Shown here piece after piece: positions 13,626-23,765 of a stretch of DNA of 64,000 nucleotides. Where the stretch lies: NCBI GenBank assembly GCA_036244855.1, contig BQKZ01000002.1, forward strand, positions 314,775-378,774, given 5' to 3'. The DNA is from Temnopleurus reevesii. Taxonomy: Eukaryota; Echinodermata; Echinoidea; Temnopleuroida; Temnopleuridae. How positions within the stretch are numbered: position 1 is the first letter of the stretch; every line of letters starts with the position of its first letter. The notes beneath the pieces were generated by a model. That model was not told the origin of the DNA, did not search any database, and saw only the letters and a program-made list of their open reading frames with translations. The position numbers and the translations under genes are program-made.

Positions 13626-14051
13626 TTGAAGTCACCCATTGGTGCCCATTGTCATTAAAATTAGACTGTCAACAGCTACATGTCTGCTATCCATGTCGAA
13701 AGATAAAATCTTGTTTTTTGAGTTAACGTACATGTATAGGATTTTGTGTTGGAAAGGGAGCACTGGAAAGTAACCAAAGTTCCAAAATAAAATTGGGATA
13801 TAGGATTTTAAAAGGGTGATTTTGAGGGGATTTAAGATCGTTATTCCTGGTGCTACACAGGCAAAGTGGCATCAACTCCATAGATCTCTGGAGTAGTGAC
13901 AATGTAAAAAACTATTCCAGAGAGCTATTCGTAGCTACATTATGTAAGAGAACATACAAGTTTGAAAGACAGAAAAATCCATCTGTTCAAAATCTGTCTC
14001 CAGCAATGACAAAACAGGCAGCATGGACTCATGGAGACGAGGCAAATAACA

Positions 14052-14195
14052 CAATGTCAAAAGATCTAATACAGCATAAAAAATTATTACATTTACACAT
14101 TAAGTATCTGAGACTAGGCAGGTACAATGTCAAAAGATCTAATATAGCATAAACAATGATTACATTTACACATTAAGTTAATGTCAATAGGGCTT
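14052..14195 (+). repeat. Tandem repeat, period 73 bp, with a third decayed unit at 14700-14745
   Basis: The unit starting CAATGTCAAAAGATCTAATA occurs at 14052 and again at 14125 with few differences. A partial third relative with ATTACATTAACACATTGAG lies about 600 bp downstream. Confidence 0.75.
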
Positions 14196-14289
14196 AATCG
14201 TAGTTTAGGTCCCCCGCAATCATTTTGCACAGTATCCCTTCAAGCGCACGCAGTGGGGACCTCAATCCACTGCCACAGATTTGTGTGTA

Positions 14290-14436
14290 AAGCGCCGGTC
14301 ACATAGGACCCCGGAAGCGACACGATTCACCCTGTCTCTTTGTTAATTCACAGTTAACTGCCTCAGGCTCAGAACAACGAGTTGGGGTGAATCGTGTTGC
14401 TTCCGGGGCCTATGTATGTGACCGGGGCATTAAGAA
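14290..14436. mobile_element. MITE with CCGGTCACATAGG ends
   Basis: Terminal inverted repeats of about 38 bp: the left end reads GCCGGTCACATAGGACCCCG, and the right end on the minus strand reads CCCCGGTCACATACATAGGC. Both continue into GGAAGC(G/A)ACACGATTCACCC. TAA/TTA bases next to both ends are compatible with a 3-bp TWA target duplication of PIF/Harbinger type, but the exact boundary is uncertain. No coding sequence. Confidence 0.75.
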
Positions 14437-14929
14437 ATGCGGGAACGTCAGCAAGGAGGAACTTAAAATACGATATCGCCATCAAAAGATGGGCCGTCTC
14501 ATGAAATAAGCCACCTCTCGAGCTCTCTAATCCAGCGCAGTCTATGCTATGCAGTCTATGAGTATGACTATGCCTAGGCTATGGTCTGGAGCTGGAAGTG
14601 GAGTCGAGATGAGTCATCATTCATCAGTCAACCGCTGACTGACAAAATGAACACAAGTCTATGGACTCTATGGAGTGGACTATTTCACGAGAATGACTCT
14701 GACACAACATAAAAAAATTATTACATTAACACATTGAGTATCTGAGACAGGGTCTCCTATGAACGCATTCATCTCCTCGATCTAACCAGGCCTAACTGAA
14801 TGCATAGCTTTGCATGCTGCAAGCCTGTAGACTGCAGCCACCACTCGCGGGGCACACAGCTGTACGCAACCGCGCCAGCCAGCTAGGCGGACATGATGCC
14901 CTACGATAGCTTCGTCACGCGCGTGTGCG

Positions 14930-15200
14930 TGTACTTACCGTTCTCATTCACCTAAACTAGTAATTTCATGCTATTCTAGGGACTTACCGGTGCCAATATG
15001 AAGCGAAATAGTTCTCCGATACCCGATATAATCACTAAAGTATTATTTTAATAATTCCGTGAGCAGAGTAGGAAATAATTTTAAAAACCGTCCGACAAGA
15101 GTTGGCCTCGCCGATTCTCTTCCTTCTTCCTTGTTGATTTATTTGCGAGATGTACGGTGACGTCATATGACCATGGCCACGTGATCAGCTGCCCAGGCCA
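14930..15200 (-). promoter_or_regulatory. Candidate promoter and non-coding first exon of an unidentified minus-strand transcript
   Basis: This block is visibly more GC- and CpG-rich than its surroundings. It contains a perfect CRE palindrome, TGACGTCA, at about 15160, a CACGTG E-box at about 15179 and CAGCTG at about 15187. On the minus strand two consensus splice donors follow: CACCG|GTAAGT ending the exon at 14988 and AACG|GTAAGT ending it at 14939. This is the arrangement expected of a promoter with an untranslated first exon and alternative donors. No coding exon of such a gene was recognised to the left. CRE and E-box are known binding sites; their use here is inference. Confidence 0.4.
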
Positions 15201-15732
15201 GATGGCTGGATTTTTACCATTTTTCTCACTTTTTTAAAACCACTTGGAAAGTGCTTTTTTTAACCATGAACCAGATCTTTATATTTTCATTTTATTGTTG
15301 CAGACAGTCTTCCGCTGCTTGTAACATGCAAAAGAATTTCCCCCATGGTTTCAATTTTTCCATTTGGGGGGAGGGGGTGGAGAAAGCTACATTTAGATAT
15401 TAACATTACTTTATGTTCAATAATTAAACAGTTGTATTAAAAATTTCTTATGATAAATTAAAAAAGAGTGAAAATGATACTCATTTTGTGTATATTCAAA
15501 CGAAAGAACAAATTTTGTCTGCTTTAATAAAAAAAAAATTAAAAAGTGAATGCTGACGCCATCACAGATTATGTTAAAGTTGCCAACTCAAGGGTGTCAT
15601 TAGTGGCGGTAATAAAAGATTTGAAAATTCATAACTTTTGAATGCCCGGTTATCCTATTTTGCTCAGATTTTCACAATGTGTGCTCAAAGAGCTTAGCAT
15701 CATTATACTATCTCTATGAGAAATAAATGTTG

Positions 15733-15850
15733 CCAGGTACCCATTCACCTAGCTGGGTTAAGTGTAGCAAAGTGTGGATAAAGTTTGGGTGGGAGTCGAG
15801 GCTACAACCCTCGGGTGGAAGGAGAGAGTTGAAACCACTACACCACAACC
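15733..15850 (-). mobile_element. Antisense fragment of the tRNA-derived SINE
   Basis: Read on the minus strand it begins with GTTGTGGTGTAGTGGTTTCA (A-box-like) and continues to CACCC and AGGTGAATGGGTACCTGG, the same block order as the SINE at 11009. It is truncated and diverged. Confidence 0.7.
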
Positions 15851-15909
15851 CTTCCACATGTATATAATGTAGAGCTTTGAAGTTGATTATGCACTTTATT
15901 CATTATAAC

Positions 15910-16780
15910 CAGTGGCGGATCTACTGGGGGGTTTAAACCCCCCCCCCCTTGGGCTGCCAAAAAAAAAGGAGTAAAAAAAGAAAAAGAAAAGGGAGAAAGA
16001 GGGAAAAGAAGGGGGAAAGAGACTGTGTTCATGAATCCAGTCTCCGACGCGACCAAGATGTAAAATACACGACCCCTCCCACTTGTTTGGCATAAAATAC
16101 ATATTGTCTATGCAGATTTGTATACGAGTATTTTACTAACAAAATATTGGATAGAATCTCATGTTTCCGACGAAAAAAACNNNNNNNNNNNNNNNNNNNN
16201 NNNNNNNNNNNNNNNNNNNNNNNNNNNNNNNNNNNNNNNNNNNNNNNNNNNNNNNNNNNNNNNNNNNNNNNNNNNNNNNNNNNNNNNNNNNNNNNNNNNN
16301 NNNNNNNNNNNNNNNNNNNNNNNNNNNNNNNNNNNNNNNNNNNNNNNNNNNNNNNNNNNNNNNNNNNNNNNNNNNNNNNNNNNNNNNNNNNNNNNNNNNN
16401 NNNNNNNNNNNNNNNNNNNNNNNNNNNNNNNNNNNNNNNNNNNNNNNNNNNNNNNNNNNNNNNNNNNNNNNNNNNNNNNNNNNNNNNNNNNNNNNNNNNN
16501 NNNNNNNNNNNNNNNNNNNNNNNNNNNNNNNNNNNNNNNNNNNNNNNNNNNNNNNNNNNNNNNNNNNNNNNNNNNNNNNNNNNNNNNNNNNNNNNNNNNN
16601 NNNNNNNNNNNNNNNNNNNNNNNNNNNNNNNNNNNNNNNNNNNNNNNNNNNNNNNNNNNNNNNNNNNNNNNNNNNNNNNNNNNNNNNNNNNNNNNNNNNN
16701 NNNNNNNNNNNNNNNNNNNNNNNNNNNNNNNNNNNNNNNNNNNNNCCCCCCCCCTTGGAAAAAAGCTAGATCCGCCCCTG
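15910..16780. mobile_element. DNA transposon or MITE spanning the assembly gap
   Basis: The left end CAGTGGCGGATCTACTGGG and the right end (minus strand) CAGGGGCGGATCTAGC are inverted repeats. The direct repeat ATAAC flanks them at 15905-15909 and 16781-16785, fitting a target-site duplication. Runs of C/G adjoin both ends. The interior is largely unknown because of the N run, so autonomy and superfamily cannot be judged. Confidence 0.65.
16181..16745. other. Assembly gap (565 N)
   Basis: Continuous Ns. The three ORFs that read across it are artefacts of the gap. The gap sits beside C-rich homopolymer, a likely cause of the sequencing break. Confidence 0.99.
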
Positions 16781-17144
16781 ATAACTTTTATCCTTCATTA
16801 ACATTATCATTATCATGATAACTATGATAATCATCATCATCATAAGAGTGGTAGAAGTTTCTATTGCTTAATGCATTATATTACGTATTAACTAATATTG
16901 TTCTTATCATTATTACCATTCTATAGTTTTACTACCATCATTATCACAATTATTTCAATATCTTAAAAGGGTCTGTCAGGGGTATTTTCACAATTAAATT
17001 CTTGGAAAATTGCCAGCATTGAATATAGTACTGTAATCTGCCAATGTAAAGATGATATCTTTGTAATTTTTGAAGAGATATATTTGAAAACAGCTATTTA
17101 TATGCAGATAGTTGCTTCAAAATGTTATTCCTGCAATAAAAGAT

Positions 17145-17884
17145 ACACAGTCAACCTTGCATTTAAGTTGAAATCTTTGAAACTGTAGCAATATCATGAA
17201 CTTGAGAAAATTTGACAAAGAGGGATAAAAATCAACACAAATGGCAGAGGACTTCAAAAGGCAGGCAGTATACAGACTTGGTCTGGGCCGGGAAAATCTT
17301 GTGTTGATTGAAAGCAGAAAAATCAGACGAACAAATAAAAAAAGATTGAAGGAAATCGCACAACAAATAAGAAAGTAATGAGTATTTCAATTATATAACC
17401 CAACAGTTGTAATCAGTCAAATTGGTAACGGTGGGTCACATGATTATGACGTATATCATGCACTTCTCTGCAAGTAGTTTTTATTCTTAAAACCCTCATT
17501 TTTCAACCAGGTAACGCAAAAAAGGTTGTTTTTTTCGTCGATATATACATAGGTACAGATACTATTGATTCAACGGTTTGAATATTTTCAAAAAAATAAG
17601 TGTGACAGATTAAACCGGATTTTTAAAAACAATAAGTTATAATAAGCTTACGGACAGGAAGTGCATGATCCACATAATAGCACGTGACCAAAAGTCACGT
17701 GTTACAGTAATTTATGACTGTTCAGTCATATCATTGAAATATTCATAACTTTCTTATTTCTTGTTGAATTTACTTCAATCTTTTTTTATCTGTTCGTCTG
17801 ATTTTTCTGCTTTTAATCAAAGCAAGAGTTTTCTAGCCCAGACCAAGTCTTTAAGTAAGGCAGACTTAGGCAAGATTGACTGTA
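17145..17884. mobile_element. CAGTCAACCTTGC-type inverted-repeat element containing a nested foldback element
   Basis: The outer ends CAGTCAACCTTGCATTTAAG (about 17148) and, inverted, CAGTCAATCTTGCCTAAGTC (ending about 17884) match the ends of the elements at 53024 and 53995. Between them sits a foldback element (next entry), which accounts for the unusual length. Confidence 0.6.
17273..17850. mobile_element. Nested foldback element with about 130-bp inverted repeats
   Basis: The left arm beginning AGACTTGGTCTGGGC and containing GCAGAAAAATCAGACGAACA is closely matched, inverted, by the right arm ending at 17850, including AAAAAAAGATTGAAG and AATAAGAAAGT. Weaker pairing (ATCATGCACTTC) extends toward the centre. 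No transposase is present. Inside, CACGTGACCAAAAGTCACGTG at about 17682-17702 is a further local palindrome. Confidence 0.8.
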
Positions 17885-17935
17885 TAATCAATAAATGTTA
17901 AAGCATAAAGTCAAGATAGAATGAGAAGGCTGCAT

Positions 17936-18070
17936 AGTACAGTCAATTCTGCATAAGTCAAGCTTTGTTTTTTAAACAAATCATACTAAACCTGTGTAAT
18001 TTACTTCATGTAAGTCGAAATTCTCGTAAGTCAAACAAATTTTGTGGTCTCAAGAGGTTCAAATTAGGTA
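17936..18070 (+). mobile_element. Truncated relative of the CAGTCAACTCTGCCTAAGTC element
   Basis: The left end TACAGTCAATTCTGCATAAG is followed by internal blocks containing TAAGTCGAAATTCTCGTAAG and GTGGTCTCAA, similar to the interior of the element at 53024. A matching right end is not seen. Confidence 0.5.
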
Positions 18071-18403
18071 AAATTACCAGTATATCAATTGTAGAGTTAT
18101 GACAGCCTTTGATTAGTACAACTCAACACACACACAAGTTTCTGTGAAGATCGAGGACCTTTCTATGTGTGTGTATAAGTATCAATTTTTTAACAGTGTA
18201 ATTGGGAATACATGTAGATGTTGTTTGAATCTTTTAGTGCATTTCTATTTTATATTGGTAGGTTTTCAACCTATCAAGAATAGTCCTCGATAGTATATAG
18301 GTATGTCCATGTTCTTTTAGGCTGTGGTCCTAGGAATACACCATAAAGAAAGGCATTCATACACAAAAGACCCCTGGACTTGGAAGTTTTACAGTTCAAA
18401 AGC

Positions 18404-18915
18404 TTAAAGCCCATGTATAGTTTTGGTAAAGATTAAAGAAATGTGAATTTTGGGGATATATACCATGACATATAGTTTCTATACACATTTCAAGATCATA
18501 GCATATTTTTCAGCGAATTCTTTTGAAAATTTGAATTTGACCGTTAAATCGTATTTAGCGCCCTATCTTGGTTATAACAATATTTTGCTTCTTATCGGGC
18601 ATATAGTAAATTATTTCCAAGATTTTATTTAGGCATGCTAAAAAGGAATACATAAAGAATAAATTCTGAAATTTTTATCCAATTCTGTTCATGAGAAGCT
18701 GTCCTTTATCAAGAAAGAAAATATTGAATTAGCGTCGGGGGCTACGACGCTAAAATATTTTCCACACTTTAGGTTATAACTTTTCCAAAACTTGTTAATT
18801 TTTTGTATAATCTTTTGTACATGTTCATGATATCATGTTTCTTTTTAAGTTGATTTGAAGACAAAATTTGGCGATAAAAATATTCGCTTTTACCAAAACT
18901 ATACTTGGGCTTTAA
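18404..18915. mobile_element. MITE with TTAAAGCCCA ends
   Basis: The left end TTAAAGCCCATGTATAGTTT and the right end on the minus strand, TTAAAGCCCAAGTATAGTTT, match over about 27 bp through TTGGTAAA. About 510 bp long with no coding capacity. An internal short hairpin, TTAGCGTCG...CGACGCTAA, lies at about 18730-18751. Confidence 0.75.
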
Positions 18916-19660
18916 CTGTTGGGTCCCATATGCTAAATGATTTTTTAAAATCAAATACGTAAAAAACAAATCAGTTTATTTCAAAGGAGTACGACTCTGC
19001 TGACTTTTGATTGTGAATACTGATAACATGGAACCAAGTAAATAACAAAAACATCATCCATTGCATGATAATTTTGTTTGTATTTAAACAAAGAAAAAAG
19101 TACATAAGCAGCAAGTTATTAATTCTATTATTTCATATCAATTTTATTATGAAAATAGCATTAAACTTAATTCAGAAAAACAAACAACTTTATTCATAGA
19201 TCCATTAAGAACAAAGAATAAAATCTTACAAAGGAAACGCATTAAAAATCAATTTTTAATAAAAAATTACATTCTTCTTATCAATGAGGGATTATCAAAT
19301 AAAAGTAAAAATGTAAGTTTTAACAAGTCACATATTTCAGGGTGCATGTCAAGCAAAAGAAAAAATGATCATTCTGTTTCAGGTACACATTAAAAACACT
19401 GACATCATCCTTCTTTTCAGGAATCCATCACTGTAATCTGTACAGCTTGTAATTTCAATTTTCAAAGAAAAGTGTACATTTGTTCACATGTGTCATTCAA
19501 ATATTAAAATTATTGAGGTATAAGAATGGGAATCAAGCTGTGAGCGTTAAAGCAAAATCCTCTTCTTTTCATTGTACATGAGCACAATGTCACTACTTCT
19601 GGTTACAAAAACTATTACAAAGGGCCATTTACATACAGACTTATTTTGACATTTAAAATT

Positions 19661-19775
19661 AGTTTTAGCGTGTTGTCATTTTCACATTTTGAACATATAA
19701 ATTTCCCACATATTATGACCAGATTTAGCGTGTTGTCATTATCACGTTTTAAACATATGGATTTACATCATACTA
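19661..19775 (+). repeat. Tandem duplication, period 60 bp
   Basis: TTTAGCGTGTTGTCATT occurs at 19664 and 19724 with similar following sequence (TCAC.TTTT.AACATAT). Two units only. Confidence 0.75.
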
Positions 19776-21142
19776 AAGCAAAAACAAACCCACCTAAAAT
19801 TTCAGCTTATAAAGAATTTTCATACAGATATGAAATTCAATAATTGAACTAACATTACAGCTAAATTTCCAATTGGAAATTCCTTCACTATCTTTTCAAC
19901 TACACTTAAAAAAGAGGATTTTTTATTTGTTTAGTTTCATTAATCCTCAAAAGAAGACTGCAAAAAATGAGATTATAAATCCTAAAGGCTATATATACAA
20001 AAGCTTCTAGAAGTTACACAAAGTGAAAAAAATCAACAAATGCATTGGGTTAAAGTAAAATTCATAACATATAATACATTCACTGCTCATGCTAAGTGAT
20101 ATATTCTAAAAAAAAATCAGAAAACATAGAAAAATATGAGGACCCTTGCAGAAAACTAAAATCATTACAACTTCGCGATTTATGTTAACTACCATGACAA
20201 CGGTGTGCAATAGCCAATCAGTATCATTCCACAGAACTTAACATGAATGGCAAAGTATGCCCCAGATCCTATTTTTAGCATCCATATCTCAATTGTGATC
20301 ATGCACTATCATGAAGCAGTGTTATGATTATAAAATAAGAGAGTGTTAAAAAAACAACTATAAATCATGGAAGAATTTCATCAGGGTGGGGAAAATGCAA
20401 ATTGAATAAAATTCTCAAACCACATCCCCAAACACAGATTTCCTGTGAAAGTTTCTGTGTCTAGTGTCTAACATAGACAAATCAAGATATTTAGGTTGTC
20501 CCACATTTGCTACCTGTAAGTTGGACTTATAAATATAGCATTATATTGAATTATTATTTAGACAATTACAATTATTGATCAACTTATTTACACATCAGCT
20601 GCACAATAGCTAATTACAATTTATAAATCATTGAAATGTAACAATGTCTAGGTGTTTACACTCAAATAAAAAACAACAACAATAATTTCAAATGATGTCC
20701 AGGACATAACTTGACTATGTAACCATCTCCTTGGATGCAAAATAGTGCAAAAGTACAGTAAAGGGCAAAAACAGGTTAATTTAAAACCGTTTTTTGGCAG
20801 TATCATAATTTTGAACAATACATCGGCAAAGCTTTTTTTATCTATATTTTGTTCTTCCCCAAAGGTCATGATTCTAACAAATCATCAAACTGATAAACAG
20901 AGATGCCAACCTTCAGGGATATGCATGAGGATAAACATTAAAAAGCCAATCACAAGAAAGCTGGACGCAATTTTTCTTCTGAGATAGAGCATATGATTAC
21001 TGTCAATCATTACACAATATTTGGTGATCTGCATTTTAACTTATATCCTCATGCTGATTCCAATAGTTGGAAATCTCTTAATTATTATTACAAGCATGAT
21101 ATTTTATATAGGTTTCCCAAAAACAACTCTAACATGGCCATT

Positions 21143-21742
21143 GAAGGGGAACTAACCCCTGGAATTATGCTCATATTGAATGAAGAAAAAGCAGATGAGC
21201 AAACTTTGAAAATTTGAGCAAATCTGATTAACTGTTAAAAATACATGAATTTCAAATTTTTCAATACTAACGATCCCTGCCGCTGATAGGGATCTGTGTG
21301 GTTGGCAAATTTGGCAGCATCAGTGACGTACTCAAGGACAACTCCCTACTTTGTGTACAAAAAAAATAAAAAAGTGGATTTATGAAAAATTTAGAACAAG
21401 GGTTCAATATGATTCTTTCCAAAATACATGCGGCATCAGTAAAACCATACTATACTCAAGCGAAACACCAAAATTGTGTTGACTTTCTGGAAAAAAAATA
21501 AGAAAATGTGAAATTTGGTATAAAGAATGAATGAGGAGTTGTTCCAAAAGACGTCACCAATTTCGTCAAAGTTACCGATCGCATGGATCACCATCAGCTG
21601 CAGGGATTGTGATATCCTTGAGAATTAAAAAATTAATGACTTTTGAACAAATTGTGGTATTTTGCTTAAATTTTCAGTTTATTCATCTGCTTTTTCTTCA
21701 TTCAATGAGAGCTCAATCATTCCAGGGGTTGGCTCCCCTTTC
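21143..21742. mobile_element. Foldback/MITE element with AGGGGA...AACCCCTGGAAT arms
   Basis: The left arm contains CCCCTGGAATTATGCTC and TGAATGAAGAAAAAGCAGAT. The right arm read inverted contains CCCCTGGAATGATTGAGCTC and TGAATGAAGAAAAAGCAGAT. The similarity extends toward the centre through the GATCCCTGC.GCTGATRG blocks. About 600 bp, no transposase. The stretches at 15555-15725 and 28215-28625 share the AAGTTGCCAAC and ATTCATAACT(T/A) blocks and may belong to the same family. Confidence 0.7.
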
Positions 21743-22560
21743 ATGAATTGTAAAATCTTACGATATTTTGAAAACAATAATCAGTTTGCTCGTAAAATTC
21801 AGCTCAATCGATTTTCAACAAGACCGTTGAAAGTATAATATTCACTTTAATGTTATCTCAAATTTTGCGCATGCTAAAAATAATTACACAGTGCTTTTAA
21901 AGCACATTTAACTGCCACTACATCTTCAAGAATTATGGGGATAAGTAAAAAAATAATCTGGAAATAAATCATTAATTATGGTACTACTTAAAGTTGCAGT
22001 ATATGTTTTAGACTAGGCAGAAATGAGTATTAATTGCCATTGTCAAGAAAATAGTAAAAAATCATCCTATCGAAGGAGAGTCACAAAAACACTCCTGACC
22101 AATCGACCAATGTGACAAGTAATTCCTAATGGAATTGTACTACACCAGGGTGGTTTACAAGTTGATAGAAATTCAATATGTTCTCAGTACACAAAGGTTG
22201 TTCTTTACAACCCAAAAGTTGCCAGAGACTTGCCAAACGTAGCAAAAAACATATGGAAACCAGATTCCAAATACTGTATTTTGATTGTCACTTACTGCTA
22301 GATACATAAAGTTAAACTATTAGTAATCCAGCCTACTAGAAACATTTTTATATCACCCAAATAGATCCATTTAATCTACACTATGCATAACAAAGTTAGG
22401 GATCATTATCAATTGTCTATAGAAAGTTTTGCACAGGATTCTATGATTCTTGCAATACCACACATGCAACTACAAGATATCAAACACTCTGTAATCATCT
22501 TCCCCACATGATTAATTTTGGTTGGTGCATAATAGTTGGTACATAACGTCTCTAGCTCCA

Positions 22561-22697
22561 CAATACTTGGATTCCACTTTGCAATGCATTACTTGCTGCT
22601 ATGTAAGGCAAGCCTCGAGCAAGCTTTTGGGTCATCAAGAATAACCTTTGTATATAAAGAATGCATAAAATTTGCATCTATTGGTAAATCGAACTAG
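22561..22697 (+). repeat. Dispersed repeat, copy 1
   Basis: Contains GGCAAGCCTCGAGCAAGCTT, then TTTGCATCTATTGGTAAA. Related copies lie at 38168-38275 and 48173-48312. Terminal repeats were not identified. Type unknown. Confidence 0.6.
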
Positions 22698-23668
22698 TAA
22701 AAAAATATACTTAATTTATTTCACAGCTGAGTGCACATCGCACTACTATGCCAAGAGCTTTGGTTGCCTTGAGGGTACTTGGTAATTAACAGTTGGACAT
22801 TTATGTCTTTTGCAGAGCTTTTCGACTGAATTAAACTGAAATCCTAATATTTACAACACTTTTGGTCTGAATAACCTTTTATACGTTAAATGATTCAAAT
22901 CTAAAAGTCTATACAAAAAATTTGCCTTATTTGATTATCTTATATTGATATTATTTCAGAGGCATAATCATTTCTTGGCAAGTATAATAAAAAATATGTA
23001 AGACTAAATCTTTGAAATACTTCGAACATCACTCTAAATTATATAAGAATATTTAATGACACAAGCATTTTATTAGAATAGTCGTTTCATATTACAGTAT
23101 GTAATAATGCATTTGGTGAACTTGTGGTGAATTTCTTGTATCTTACTATTCAAGTCCATTACTATAGGAAGGGGGTGGCAGTGGTTGCTTAAACCAAATA
23201 GGGGTCTGTTTCAATGGTTAAGACCATTTTCCTTTCTTCTCTTTTTGGGTGATTTCGCCGTTCCACTGGAGGAATGAAATGTACTCACCTGCAAAAATCC
23301 TTTATTTGCCTGCTTTTACAAGTGGCATTTGTTCAAATAGAATTTACATTCTTTTCTGAAAACAGGCCTAAAACTCCACTCACCTCCTAAATATTCTCAA
23401 GGAACGAGAAATACTATTCTCATCTTGTGTTTCCTGGGAACAACCTTTTACAAAAATACTTTCTTTGTATCTTGTTTTATATAATCTGCACACAATCATA
23501 CAGGCACTTCTTAGTTATCTCCTCCTCATTTAGTAAAGACTAAATACACCATGCTAGATATATAAAGCGTAAATAGCGTCTAAAGCGTCTAAAATAAAGA
23601 GTATGTAGACAAGTTTTAATTACAGCTCAGCCATCGAAGGATCTTGGTCAATATTCTTTGGACGCAGT

Positions 23669-23765
23669 TCACTCATCTCCTCCAGCTTTCACAAGCTCCT
23701 TCTTGCGCCGAGGATCTTGAAAGCATACCATACAGAGGGAGCCCTTCTCCCTTGTCGCTGTGTAA
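23669..23765 (-). CDS. HAAO: HAAO coding exon 9 and stop
   Basis: 97 bp, completes N271 and encodes residues 272-302 ending [11 protein letters not shown], then [19 protein letters not shown] matches human VALSVTQDPACKKPL. A minus-strand AATAAA at 23301-23306 is a possible polyadenylation signal about 360 bp downstream. Confidence 0.92.

Larger units (their letters stand above)
1036..14900. other. Long AT-rich stretch without recognisable coding exons
   Basis: No ORF here resembles a known protein, and none shows an exon-like pattern of conserved sequence bounded by splice sites. The content is simple repeats, single-copy AT-rich sequence, a few inverted-repeat elements and one SINE, listed separately. 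If the candidate promoter at 14.93-15.2 kb is real, part of this stretch would be intron, non-coding exon or 3' UTR of a minus-strand transcript. The sequence alone does not show which. Confidence 0.5.
19780..23668 (-). other. AT-rich stretch downstream of HAAO
   Basis: Apart from the foldback element at 21143 and the dispersed repeat at 22561, nothing with coding signature is visible. The part nearest HAAO (about 23280-23668) is probably its 3' UTR. Confidence 0.45.

Noticed and set aside
16118..16818. Three long ORFs of 200-227 codons
   Set aside because: They consist almost wholly of unknown residues because they read through the N gap.
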